This document shows, in pieces, positions 25,203 to 33,368 of a stretch of 64,000 nucleotides of DNA. The DNA lies in NCBI RefSeq assembly GCF_001425025.1, contig NZ_LMDE01000001.1:799033-863032 (forward strand), read 5' to 3'. A program made the position numbers and the translations under genes. Position 1 is the first letter of the stretch. Every line of letters starts with the position of its first letter. This DNA is from Nocardioides sp. Root122 (GTDB lineage: Bacteria; Actinomycetota; Actinomycetes; Propionibacteriales; Nocardioidaceae). The notes under the pieces were generated by a model, which saw only the letters and a program-made list of their open reading frames with translations, searched no databases and was not told the DNA's origin.

Positions 25203-26483
25203 CTACTCCTGCTCGGCGCCCAGGATGGCGCCGACGAGCGCTCCGGTGACGGCCTCGGCCTGCCAGGGCCGGGCGCCATAGGCGGCGAGCTGGCCGCGCA
25301 CGGCCTCGGCGAGCGCGGCGGGCTCACGGGTCGCCGGCGGTGCCCACATCAGGCGCCGGAGGTAGTCGGGCGTGAGCAGGTTCTCGACCGGGAGGTGGTG
25401 GGCCTCGGCCAGGTTGAGCATCGCCTCGCGGGCCGCCTTGAAGCGGCGGTCGGCCACCGGGTCGCGTTCGGCCCAGGTGCGGGGGTGCGGGGGCCCGTCG
25501 CCTCGCGGCGCCCGGGTCGGCAGCTCGTCCTCGGACATCTCCCGGACCCGCTGGAGCGCCTCGACCCAGCTCGCGGCGTAGCGGCTGGCACCCCGGCCGT
25601 GGAAGCCCTGGGTGGAGAGCAGCGCGCGTCGGTCGGTCGGCATCGCGGTGGCCGCCACGACGATGGCGGAGTCGGGCAGGATCCTTCCGGGCGTGACGTC
25701 GCGCTCCGCGGCGATGGCGTCACGCGCCTCCCACAGCGCCCGGGCAGCGCCGAGGGCCCGTCGCCCGCGCAGCCGGTGCACCCCGGACGTACGCCGCCAC
25801 GCCTCGTGACGCACCGCCGGCTCGAAGTCGAGCAGGTGGTCGAACTCCTGGCGGGCCCACTCGGCCTTGCCCGCGCGCTCGAGCTCGGTGACCATGTGCT
25901 CCCGCAGCTCGAGGAGCACCTCGACGTCGAGCGCGGCGTAGTCGAGCCACGACTCCGGCAGGGGGCGGGTGGACCAGTCGGCCGCGGAGTGCTCCTTGCG
26001 CATCCGCTGGCCCAGCACCGTCTCCACCAGCGTGGCGAGGCCGACCCGGGGATAGCCCAGGAGCCGGCCGGCGAGCTCGGTGTCGAACAGGCTCGTCGGC
26101 GTCAGGCCGATCTCACGCAGGCAGGGCAGGTCCTGGGTGGCGGCGTGCAGGATCCACTCCGAGCCCTCGAGGGCCTCCTGCAGCGGGGCCATCGACGACA
26201 TCGGGATCGGGTCGATCAACCAGGTGCCGGCGCCCTCGCGGCGCAGCTGGATGAGGTACGCGCGGTTGGAGTAGCGGTAGCCCGAGGCCCGCTCGGCGTC
26301 GATCGCCACCGGGCCGGTGGCAGCGGCCAGCGCGGCGCACGCCTCGGCGAGCCCTTCGTCGGTGTCGACGACGGCGGGCAGGCCGTCGCGCAGCTCGAGC
26401 AGGGGTGCCTGAGGAGCCTCCTCGACCGGAGGAGCCTCGGCAGCGTCCTCGGGCTGGGGTTCGGTGTCCGTGGAGTCGACCAT
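25203..26483 (-). CDS. rnd: Ribonuclease D (HRDC domain)
   Basis: 426 residues. The DEDDy exonuclease signature is visible: VAIDAERASGYRYS (D-x-E, near residue 53), ILHAATQDLPCL (second aspartate), and LDYAALDVEVLLEL (Y-x-x-x-D). An HRDC domain follows (about 220-300: HRLRGRRALGAARALWEARDAIAAERDVTPGRIL). An acidic leader of ~35 residues precedes the catalytic domain. It trims 3' ends of tRNA and other structured RNAs. It lies 3 bases after the DUF3000 gene, in one operon; the same pair lies beside hemE in M. tuberculosis (Rv2681-Rv2680). Confidence 0.88.
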   Translation of the reverse strand: MVDSTDTEPQPEDAAEAPPVEEAPQAPLLELRDGLPAVVDTDEGLAEACAALAAATGPVAIDAERASGYRYSNRAYLIQLRREGAGTWLIDPIPMSSMAPLQEALEGSEWILHAATQDLPCLREIGLTPTSLFDTELAGRLLGYPRVGLATLVETVLGQRMRKEHSAADWSTRPLPESWLDYAALDVEVLLELREHMVTELERAGKAEWARQEFDHLLDFEPAVRHEAWRRTSGVHRLRGRRALGAARALWEARDAIAAERDVTPGRILPDSAIVVAATAMPTDRRALLSTQGFHGRGASRYAASWVEALQRVREMSEDELPTRAPRGDGPPHPRTWAERDPVADRRFKAAREAMLNLAEAHHLPVENLLTPDYLRRLMWAPPATREPAALAEAVRGQLAAYGARPWQAEAVTGALVGAILGAEQE

Positions 26484-26486
26484 CGC

Positions 26487-27107
26487 TCAGGTGCCGCGCT
26501 GTCCGCGCCGGCTGGGGATGGCGGTCACGCCCTCGGGCACGGGCGGCAGGCCGACCGCGGTGCACATCAGCTCGCCCCACGCCTCGACGTGCGGCGCCAT
26601 GTCGAGGGCACCCTCGTCGTCGACCGCGGGGGTCCACGAGGCGCGGATCTCGACCTGGGCGGTGCCGGGCTCCTCGGCCATCCCGCCGAAGCTCTCGGTG
26701 GTGACGCAGGTGACGGTGCCGGAGGCGGCGTGGAAGGCCGCGCCGTGGGCCTCGAGCGCCTCGGTCAGCCAGGACCAGCCGACAGCCGCCAGCATCGGGT
26801 CGGCGCCCAGCTCGGGGTCGATGTCGGCGCGGGCGTAGGCGACGCACCGGAACGTGCCGTCCCACGCGTCGTTGCCCGCCGGGTCGTGCAGCAGGATCAA
26901 CCGGCCGGTGCCGAGGTCCTCGTCGTCGACGGTGACGTCGCCGCTCAGCGCGGAGGACCACGGCGCGATGCGCTGGGGCGCCGGCATCTCCTCGCAGAGG
27001 ACCTCCGGGCGCAGCGCGGCCCGGCGCATCGACTCCACAGCCGCGCGGAACTCCGCAGGCCCAGCCCCGGCAGCACTGCTCGGGTGGGTCTCGTGACGGG
27101 CCACCAT
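26487..27107 (-). CDS. DUF3000 domain protein
   Basis: 206 residues from ATG 27107, supported by TACTCT six bases upstream; an in-frame ATG at 27152 is less likely. FRAAVESMRRAALRPEVLCEEMPAPQRIAPWSSALS, GRLILLHDPAGNDAWDGTFRCVAYARADIDPELGADPMLAAVGWSWLTEAL and the ending HVEAWGELMCTAVGLPP are diagnostic of DUF3000, an actinobacterial family next to hemE and rnd. Function is unknown. It is divergent from hemE (71 bases between starts), which suggests shared regulation. Confidence 0.85.
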   Translation of the reverse strand: MVARHETHPSSAAGAGPAEFRAAVESMRRAALRPEVLCEEMPAPQRIAPWSSALSGDVTVDDEDLGTGRLILLHDPAGNDAWDGTFRCVAYARADIDPELGADPMLAAVGWSWLTEALEAHGAAFHAASGTVTCVTTESFGGMAEEPGTAQVEIRASWTPAVDDEGALDMAPHVEAWGELMCTAVGLPPVPEGVTAIPSRRGQRGT

Positions 27108-27178
27108 TGCTCCAGAGTAGGCCAGCCCTGCGCGCTGCCGATGTGCCGCCACGCCGCCTGACCTGCGAAGATTCGGGG

Positions 27179-28237
27179 GTGACCGACGCCGTTCAGACGC
27201 CCCACCCCGGCCTCGCCGGGAGCCCGTTCCTCGCCGCGGCGCGTGGTGAGCGGCCGTCGCACACGCCGGTCTGGTACATGCGACAGGCGGGCCGCTCGCT
27301 CCCGGAGTACCTCAAGGTGCGCGAGGGCATCGGCATGCTCGAGTCCTGCATGGACGCCGACCTGGTCACCGAGATCACCCTGCAGCCGGTCCGCCGCTAC
27401 GGCGTGGACGCCGCGATCTTCTTCTCCGACATCGTGCTGCCGCTGAAGGCCGTCGGCGTCGACCTCGACATCAAGCCCGGCGTGGGCCCGGTCGTCGCCT
27501 CGCCCGTGCGCACGCTCGCCGACGTGCAGGCGATCCCCGACCTGACCCCCGAGCACGTGCCCTACATCTCGCAGGCGGTGCGCCAGCTCGTCGCCGAGCT
27601 CGGCGCCACCCCGCTGATCGGCTTCGCCGGTGCCCCCTTCACCGTCGCGTCGTACCTCGTCGAGGGCGGTCCGTCGAAGGAGCACGCCAGGACGAAGGCG
27701 ATGATGTTCGGCGCGCCCGACGTCTGGGACGCGCTGATGCGCAAGATCGCCGGCGTCGCGGCGGCCTACCTCCGGATCCAGGTCGAGGCCGGCGCGTCCG
27801 CGGTCCAGCTCTTCGACTCGTGGGCGGGCGCGCTGACCCCCGCCGACTACCGCGCCTCGGTCATGCCGCACTCCGCGCGCGTGCTGGCCGCGGCCGGCGA
27901 GCTCGGCGTGCCGCGCATCCACTTCGGCGTCGGGACCAGCAACCTGCTGGGCCCGATGGGGGAGGCGGGTGCCGACGTCGTCGGCGTCGACTGGCGTACG
28001 CCGATGGAGCTGGCCGTCCCGCTGGTCGGCGACCGTGTCGTGCAGGGCAACCTCGACCCGACGCTGGTCTTCGCCCCCACCGAAGTGATGACCGCCCGGG
28101 CCGCCGAGATCATCGATGCGGGGCGGGCTGCCAAGGGCCACATCTTCAACCTCGGCCACGGGGTCATCCCCTCGACCGACCCCGGTCAGCTCACTGCGCT
28201 GACAGAGTTCGTCCACGCCCACCAGCCGCCGCACTGA
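27179..28237 (+). CDS. hemE: Uroporphyrinogen decarboxylase
   Basis: 352 residues from GTG 27179, the usual HemE length. Conserved blocks: PVWYMRQAGRSLPEY (substrate-binding arginines), AAIFFSDIVLPLKAVGVDLDI (essential Asp), LIGFAGAPFTVASYLVEG, VQLFDSWAGALTP and the C-terminal HIFNLGHGVIPSTDP. It converts uroporphyrinogen III to coproporphyrinogen III in the cytoplasm. In M. tuberculosis hemE is followed directly by the coproporphyrinogen oxidase and ChdC genes; here those are more than 10 kb downstream. Its 3' end overlaps the convergent LysR gene by 47 bases. Confidence 0.95.
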   Translation: MTDAVQTPHPGLAGSPFLAAARGERPSHTPVWYMRQAGRSLPEYLKVREGIGMLESCMDADLVTEITLQPVRRYGVDAAIFFSDIVLPLKAVGVDLDIKPGVGPVVASPVRTLADVQAIPDLTPEHVPYISQAVRQLVAELGATPLIGFAGAPFTVASYLVEGGPSKEHARTKAMMFGAPDVWDALMRKIAGVAAAYLRIQVEAGASAVQLFDSWAGALTPADYRASVMPHSARVLAAAGELGVPRIHFGVGTSNLLGPMGEAGADVVGVDWRTPMELAVPLVGDRVVQGNLDPTLVFAPTEVMTARAAEIIDAGRAAKGHIFNLGHGVIPSTDPGQLTALTEFVHAHQPPH

Positions 28238-29171
28238 TCGGCGTGACGACCGCGGCCTCCACCTCGAGCGAGGCGAGGTAGGCGCGCGCCTGCCGGACGA
28301 GCGCCGTCTGCAGGTCACGCAGCGGCTCGGGGACCCGCTCGGCGCGGCGTCGCAGCATCAGCAGCGTCACCGTGGTCTGGTCGGTCTGGATCGGCCGTGT
28401 CGCCAGGATCCCGGCGCGCACCAGCGGGTCGCCGGTGATGGAGAAGTCCGGCAGGATCGAGATGCCCAGGCCGGCCGCGACCATCGACTTGCCCATCTCC
28501 GCCCCGTCGGTGGCGTACGTCGTCCCGGGCAGTGTCCCGGCGAAGACCCGGTGGGCGTAGCGGTGCATCACGAAGCCCGGCCGCATGAGGACGTGCGGCT
28601 CGGCCCGGAGGTCGTCGACGGTCACCTGCTCCTTGCCGGTCAGGGGGTGGTCGCCCGGCAGGCACGCCACCGGCGTGCCCTCGATGAGCCGGTCGGCGAC
28701 GAGCGACGGCGCCACCTCGTCGCCCGGCAGCACGTTGACCAGCCCGAGGTCGAGCGAGCCCTCGGCGAGGCCCTGCTGGATGTCGGCCTGGCGGCCGTTG
28801 ACGACCTCGACCCCGCCTGACCCGTGGCGCGCGTGCAGGTCGCGCAGGGCCGGGGCGAGCAGGCTCGAGGACGCGGCGTTGACGGTGCCGATGCGCAGGT
28901 CGCGACGGCGTACGGACTGCTGCCCGGCCGCCTGGCGCAGCCGGTCCACGGCCTCGAGGACCTCGATCATGAACTGCTGCAGGTCCAGCCCCTGCCGGCT
29001 GATCCGCGAACCGGTGCGGCGGCGGTCCAGCAGCGTGGCGCCGAGCTCCTTCTCGAGCTTGGTCACCGCCTCGCTGAGCGCCGGCTGGGAGATGTGCATG
29101 GCCTCGCTCGCCCGCCGCAGTGACCCGTGCTCGGTCACCGCCGCGAGGTACTCCAACTGTTCGATCCGCAC
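28191..29171 (-). CDS. LysR-family transcriptional regulator of the organosulfur cassette (inferred)
   Basis: 326 residues from GTG 29171, chosen because AGGAG lies 7 bases upstream and the product then starts at the standard MRIEQLEYLAAVTEHGSLRRASEAMHISQPALSEAVTKLEKELG helix-turn-helix. The LysR substrate-binding domain follows (DLRIGTVNAASSSLLAPALRDL, GLGISILPDFSI). It is divergent from the desulfurization genes, a typical LysR arrangement. CysB/Cbl-like control by sulfur status is the natural guess. The 3' end overlaps hemE by 47 bases antisense, consistent with a later junction between the heme locus and the sulfur cassette. Confidence 0.88.
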   Translation of the reverse strand: MRIEQLEYLAAVTEHGSLRRASEAMHISQPALSEAVTKLEKELGATLLDRRRTGSRISRQGLDLQQFMIEVLEAVDRLRQAAGQQSVRRRDLRIGTVNAASSSLLAPALRDLHARHGSGGVEVVNGRQADIQQGLAEGSLDLGLVNVLPGDEVAPSLVADRLIEGTPVACLPGDHPLTGKEQVTVDDLRAEPHVLMRPGFVMHRYAHRVFAGTLPGTTYATDGAEMGKSMVAAGLGISILPDFSITGDPLVRAGILATRPIQTDQTTVTLLMLRRRAERVPEPLRDLQTALVRQARAYLASLEVEAAVVTPISAAAGGRGRTLSAQ

Positions 29172-29288
29172 CTGGGGGCTCCTGCTCTCGCGATGTCGCT
29201 GGTGTGTGCTCTGGTCGGCCGACCTCGCGGGGTGCGAGGCAGAACCTGCTGCCGCGGACACCCGGAACACGAGTCCGGCTCGCTAAAG

Positions 29289-29305
29289 TCTACTAAGTAA
29301 CTATA
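29289..29305 (+). promoter_or_regulatory. Candidate operator upstream of the first desulfurization gene
   Basis: TCTACTAAGTAACTATA, unusually AT-rich, 22 bases before the start and partly overlapping a likely -10 (TAACTAT). It agrees at 11 of 17 positions with the TCTA-N9-TAGA palindrome upstream of sfnG (30898-30914). A good GGGAGGAA ribosome-binding site follows. Confidence 0.4.
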
Positions 29306-29326
29306 CAAACCGGGAGGAACTGATCC

Positions 29327-30739
29327 ATGACCACCCTGCGTGTCCGGCCCACCCACGGCCGCGACGACCGATCCGCCGGCCCCGTCGACACCCATGACGC
29401 TCGGCCCCGGCCGGAGGGCTCAGGCAGCTCCGGCGTTCGTGCCGCGTCGCGCCGTGCCCTCGACGACCTGATCGCCGAGTGGCGCCCGGTCCTCGACGCC
29501 GTGGGGGAGGGAGCCCTGCAGCGCGAGATCGACGGTGCCCTGCCGACCGAGGCCGTCGCCCGCCTGAAGGCCGAGGGGTTCGGGGCGCTGCGCGTCCCCA
29601 CCTCCTTCGGCGGCGGCGGGCTGGACCTCGTCGAGCTGGCCCACCTCTGGATCGAGCTCGCCGCGGTCGACGCCAACCTGCCCCAGGCATTTCGCGGCCA
29701 CTTCGCGCTGGTCGAGGACCGGCTGTGGCACCACGCCCGGACCAGCGACCAACGCGTGTGGTTCGACCGCTTCGTCGCCGGCGAGATGGTTGGCAACGCG
29801 TGGTCGGAGGTCGGCTCGAGCATCGACCTGCCGCGCACTGTGCTGCGCCCGCGGGCCGACGGCTCGTACCGCCTGGACGGCATGAAGTACTACACGACCG
29901 GCAGCATCTTCGCCGAGTGGGCAGACGTGCACGCACGGGTGGCGACGCCGGGCCACCCCGACGAGGTCGAGGAGGCCACGGCGATCGCGATCGTCGACCT
30001 CCGTGACCCGGGCGTCACGGTGACCGACGACTGGAACGGCTTCGGCCAGAAGGGCACCGGCAGCGGCACCTCGACCTTCGACAACGTCGGTGTGCCGGCG
30101 GACCACGTGCTGCCGTTCGAGGAACGCTTCCCCTTCCAGACCGCCTTCTACCAGCTCAACCTGCTGGCCACGCTGACCGGCATCGCGAAGGCGGCGCTGG
30201 TCGACGTGGTGGAGGCGGTGCGCACCCGCACCCGCAACTTCTCCCACGCCAACGCGCCGCGCGTGCGCGACGACGCCCAGGTCCTGGCCAAGGTGGGCGA
30301 GATCGCCGCCGCGGTGTACGCCGCCGAGGCCGCGACGCTGCGGGTCGCGGCCAGCGTCCAGGCGGTCGCCGACGCCGCGCTGGGAACGCCGGAGGAGATC
30401 GCCGCGCTCGTCGAGGGCAGCGAGATCGAGTCGTCCACCGCGCAGGTGGTCGTCTCCGAGCTGGTCCTGCGCGCCACCTCCGACCTCTTCGACGCGCTCG
30501 GCGCCTCGGCCACGGCCGGCTCGTCCGCGCTCGACCGCCACTGGCGCAACGCCCGCACGGTCGCCTCGCACAACCCGCGCATCCTCAAGGCCCGGGTCGT
30601 CGGTGCGCACGCCGTCAACGGCACCCCGCCGCCGTACGCCTGGTCGATCGGCGGCACCCGCCGGCGCCAGGACTGGGTGGACGGCCGTCCCGAGCCTCGC
30701 GACCTGGGCACCGTCCCCGCGGCGGACGCCACGAGCTGA
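29327..30739 (+). CDS. Acyl-CoA dehydrogenase-fold flavin monooxygenase (DszC/SfnB-like)
   Basis: 470 residues with ribosome-binding site GGGAGGA 10 bases upstream. After a poorly conserved ~45-residue leader comes an acyl-CoA dehydrogenase fold: LPTEAVARLKAEGFGALRVPTSFGGGGLDLVEL, VGNAWSEVGSS, YRLDGMKYYTTGSIFAEWADVHARV, VTDDWNGFGQKGTGSGTSTF and the ending ALDRHWRNARTVASHNPR. The WNGxGQ...GTGSGT and RHWRNARTVASHNP blocks are typical of the DszC/SfnB branch, which uses reduced flavin and O2 on sulfur compounds and does not dehydrogenate acyl-CoA. Context (SfnG, SsuD, flavin reductase) supports a desulfurization role. Exact substrate unknown. Confidence 0.8.
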   Translation: MTTLRVRPTHGRDDRSAGPVDTHDARPRPEGSGSSGVRAASRRALDDLIAEWRPVLDAVGEGALQREIDGALPTEAVARLKAEGFGALRVPTSFGGGGLDLVELAHLWIELAAVDANLPQAFRGHFALVEDRLWHHARTSDQRVWFDRFVAGEMVGNAWSEVGSSIDLPRTVLRPRADGSYRLDGMKYYTTGSIFAEWADVHARVATPGHPDEVEEATAIAIVDLRDPGVTVTDDWNGFGQKGTGSGTSTFDNVGVPADHVLPFEERFPFQTAFYQLNLLATLTGIAKAALVDVVEAVRTRTRNFSHANAPRVRDDAQVLAKVGEIAAAVYAAEAATLRVAASVQAVADAALGTPEEIAALVEGSEIESSTAQVVVSELVLRATSDLFDALGASATAGSSALDRHWRNARTVASHNPRILKARVVGAHAVNGTPPPYAWSIGGTRRRQDWVDGRPEPRDLGTVPAADATS

Positions 30740-30760
30740 CCGGTCACGCACCGGCTCCGG

Positions 30761-30882
30761 AGGGGGTGGAGGGCCTGGCCCTGTCCCGTGCCTGCCCGTG
30801 GGGTGGCAGGCAGTGCGTGGCAGGTCCGACCTTCCACCCCCTCGACATCGCCGCGCGACGTGGTGGCCGGGGTCGATGTCGA
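30761..30882. repeat. Pair of intergenic hairpins before sfnG
   Basis: AGGGGGTGGA (30761-30770) pairs with TCCACCCCCT (30833-30842), enclosing an inner TGCCTGCC/GGCAGGCA stem. A second palindrome, TCGACATCG / CGATGTCGA, spans about 30842-30882. The region lies between two same-strand genes. It could terminate the first gene's transcript and so make sfnG a separate unit. Confidence 0.55.
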
Positions 30883-30897
30883 CCGCTGCTAGGTTTG

Positions 30898-30914
30898 TCT
30901 ACCAGATCGATAGA
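30898..30914 (+). promoter_or_regulatory. Candidate LysR-type operator upstream of sfnG
   Basis: TCTACCAGATCGATAGA contains the inverted repeat TCTA-N9-TAGA (a LysR-like T-N11-A type box). It lies 56 bases before the sfnG start and resembles the site at 29289-29305. A GAGGAG ribosome-binding site follows before ATG 30970. Confidence 0.45.
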
Positions 30915-30969
30915 GATTGGCGATTGAGCGCCGATCCCGGATGTCCGACTCCGTCCCGAGGAGAGCAGC

Positions 30970-32082
30970 ATGAGCACGACCCCCGCCAGCACCGAGCCGC
31001 TGAAGTTCGCCTACTGGGTGCCCAACGTGTCCGGCGGCCTGGTGATCTCCGACATCGAGCAGCGCACCGGCTGGGACTACGACTACAACAAGCGCCTCGC
31101 GCGGACGGCCGAGGACAACGGCTTCGAGTACGCCCTGACGCAGGTCCGCTACACGGCGTCGTACGGCGCCGCGCACCAGCACGAGGCGACCAGCTTCAGC
31201 CTCGCGCTGCTGCTCGCCACCGAGCGGCTCAAGGTCATCTCCGCGGTCCACCCCTACATGTGGCACCCCGGCGTGCTGGCCAAGTTCATCGCGACCGCCG
31301 ACCACCTGAGCAACGGCCGCGCGGCGATCAACGTCGTCTCCGGCTGGTTCAAGGACGAGGCGACGAGCATGGGGGTGCGGTGGCTCGAGCACGGCGAGCG
31401 CTACCGGATGGCCGAGGAGTTCATCTCCTACATCCGTGAGATCTGGACCGAGGACAACGCACAGTTCCGTGGCGACTTCTTCCAGCTGCGCGACTTCGAG
31501 ATGTTGCCGAAGCCGCTGGACCTGCCGGGGCGTCCGCTGCCCGAGATCTTCCAGGGCGGCAACTCGAGCGTCGCCCAGGAGATGGCCGGGCGGGTGAGTG
31601 ACTGGTACTTCGCCAACGGCAACACCCCCGACGGCATCGAGCGGCAGATCGAGGGCGTCACCCGCAGTGCCCGCGCCGCCGGACGTACGGTCCGCTTCGG
31701 CGTCAACGGCTTCATGGTCGCCCGCGACAGCGAGGCCGAGGCGCACGCGACGCTCGAGGAGATCATCGCCAAGGCCAACCCGGAAGCGGTCGAGGGCTTC
31801 GGCAACGCGGTGAAGCAGGCCGGCCAGTCGACGGGCGACCGGACGGGCATGTGGCAGGGCAGCGACTTCGCCGACCTCGTCCAGTACAACGACGGCTTCC
31901 GCACCGGCCTCGTCGGCACCCCCGAGCAGGTCGCCCACCGGATGCTGGAGTTCAAGCGCCGAGGGGTCGACCTGTTCCTGCTGGGCTTCCTGCACTTCCA
32001 GGAGGAGGTCGAGCACTTCGGCCGGCACGTGCTGCCCATCGTGCGCGAGCTCGAGGCCGCCGAGCAGGAGCGTGTGGCATGA
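30970..32082 (+). CDS. sfnG: Dimethylsulfone monooxygenase SfnG
   Basis: 370 residues, luciferase-like (LLM) flavin monooxygenase. The N-terminus FAYWVPNVSGGLVISDIEQRT followed by DYNKRLARTAEDNGFEYALTQVRY is the SfnG-specific start. HLSNGRAAINVVSGWFKDEA, WLEHGERYRMAEEF and PEIFQGGNSSVAQEMAG are further family blocks. SfnG uses FMNH2 and O2 to turn dimethylsulfone into methanesulfinate and formaldehyde. The FMNH2 would come from the reductase encoded at 34651. It overlaps the next gene by 4 bases (ATGA), so it begins a tight operon. Confidence 0.9.
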   Translation: MSTTPASTEPLKFAYWVPNVSGGLVISDIEQRTGWDYDYNKRLARTAEDNGFEYALTQVRYTASYGAAHQHEATSFSLALLLATERLKVISAVHPYMWHPGVLAKFIATADHLSNGRAAINVVSGWFKDEATSMGVRWLEHGERYRMAEEFISYIREIWTEDNAQFRGDFFQLRDFEMLPKPLDLPGRPLPEIFQGGNSSVAQEMAGRVSDWYFANGNTPDGIERQIEGVTRSARAAGRTVRFGVNGFMVARDSEAEAHATLEEIIAKANPEAVEGFGNAVKQAGQSTGDRTGMWQGSDFADLVQYNDGFRTGLVGTPEQVAHRMLEFKRRGVDLFLLGFLHFQEEVEHFGRHVLPIVRELEAAEQERVA

Positions 32083-33311
32083 CGGCGGCTCCCGTGCTCG
32101 ACGCGGAGGCCACGCAGGTCCCGGTCCTCTCCGCCGAGGAGGCCATCGAGGTGGCCACCGCGATCGTGGCCGACCTCGCGGCCGGTTCCTCGGAGCGCGA
32201 CCGCCACCGGGTGCTGCCGGAGCGGGAGCTCGACCGGCTCTCGGCCTCCGGGCTGCTGGCGATCACGGTGCCCGCCGAGCACGGCGGTGCCGACCTGCCC
32301 ACCGAGGTGCTGGTCGAGGTCTTCCGGATCCTCGCCACCGGCGACCCCAGCGTCGCCCAGGTGCCGCACAGCCACTTCGTCTACGTCAACGCGATGCGCT
32401 ACCAGGGCACGCCCGAGCAGCAGCGGTTCTTCTTCGGCGAGGTGCTGGCCGGCAAGCGGTTCGGCAACGCGCAGTCCGAGGTGGGCACCCGGCACGTCCG
32501 CGACATCCGTACGTCGCTGGCCCCCGCCGGGCAGGGCCGCTGGATCCTCAACGGGACCAAGGGCTACAGCACCGGCGCCCTCTTCGCGCACTGGATCCCC
32601 GTGCTCGCGCACCAGGACACCCTGGCCGCGCCGGGCGCCGGCCCGCTCCACGTGGCCTGGGTCGAGCGGACGGCCCCCGGCGTGACGGTCACCGACGACT
32701 GGAACGGCATGGGTCAGCGCACGACCGCCAGCGGCACCGTGGACCTCGTCGACGTGGTCGTCGACGACGCCTGCATCACGCCCTACCACCTGACCTTCGA
32801 GGGCCCGCAGACGTACGGCGCCTTCGCCCAGGTGCTGCACGCCGCCCTCGACGTCGGGATCGCCCGCGCCGCGCTGCGGGACGCGGCCGACTTCGTCCGC
32901 ACGACGTCGCGGCCCTATCCCGACGCCGGCGTGGACCGCGCCGCGGACGACCCGCTGGTGGTGCAGGCGCTGGGCCAGATGGAGATCGACGTACGAGCCG
33001 CCGAGGCGCTGCTCCGCGAGGCCGGCCGGACCGTCGACGCCGCCGACGACGACCTCTCCGCGTCCACCGCGGCCACGGCGAGCCTCGCCGTCGCGGCGGT
33101 GCGCGCCCACTCCGCGAAGGTCGCCGTCGACGTCTCCAGCCGCCTCTTCGAGGTCGCCGGCACCCGCTCGGCCCTCGACTCGCTCAACCTCAACCGCCAC
33201 TGGCGCAACGCGCGCACCCACACCCTCCACGACCCGGCCGCCTGGAAGGTCCAGCACCTCGGCCGGTACGTCGTCGACGGCACGCCGCCGCCCAACCACG
33301 GCCAGCTCTGA
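32079..33311 (+). CDS. sfnB: SfnB-family acyl-CoA dehydrogenase-like oxidoreductase
   Basis: 410 residues from ATG 32079 (overlapping the sfnG stop). Blocks: ISAEEA-like start with VATAIVADLAAGSSERDRHRVLPERELDRLSASGLLAITVPAEHGGADLP, PSVAQVPHSHFVYVNAMRYQGTPEQQRFFF, FGNAQSEVGTRHV, GTKGYSTGALFAHW, VTDDWNGMGQRTTASGT, LNRHWRNARTHTLHDPAAWK. This is the SfnB sulfur-acquisition family. A second, more divergent paralogue lies at 29327. The stop codon TGA at 33309-33311 is the TGA of a solo copy of repeat element A (TGAGGTGCGAGC). Confidence 0.85.
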   Translation: MTAAPVLDAEATQVPVLSAEEAIEVATAIVADLAAGSSERDRHRVLPERELDRLSASGLLAITVPAEHGGADLPTEVLVEVFRILATGDPSVAQVPHSHFVYVNAMRYQGTPEQQRFFFGEVLAGKRFGNAQSEVGTRHVRDIRTSLAPAGQGRWILNGTKGYSTGALFAHWIPVLAHQDTLAAPGAGPLHVAWVERTAPGVTVTDDWNGMGQRTTASGTVDLVDVVVDDACITPYHLTFEGPQTYGAFAQVLHAALDVGIARAALRDAADFVRTTSRPYPDAGVDRAADDPLVVQALGQMEIDVRAAEALLREAGRTVDAADDDLSASTAATASLAVAAVRAHSAKVAVDVSSRLFEVAGTRSALDSLNLNRHWRNARTHTLHDPAAWKVQHLGRYVVDGTPPPNHGQL

Positions 33312-33346
33312 GGTGCGAGCCCCCGCGCTCGCACCTCCACCACCGA
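33309..33346. repeat. Solo/degenerate copy of repeat element A
   Basis: GAGGTGCGAGC (33310-33320) and GCTCGCACCTC (33327-33337) form a perfect 11-bp stem with a 6-base loop, followed by CACCACCGA, matching the right end of the full element. The element's TGA is again the stop codon of the gene it follows. It sits inside the sfn/ssu operon between sfnB and ssuD. Confidence 0.75.
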
Positions 33347-33368
33347 TCCGAAAGGTCCGACAGCTCCC

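Noticed and set aside
29327..30739. True acyl-CoA dehydrogenase of fatty-acid oxidation
   Set aside because: The WNGxGQ/GTGSGT and RHWRNAR blocks and the SfnG/SsuD/flavin reductase context point to the DszC/SfnB branch.
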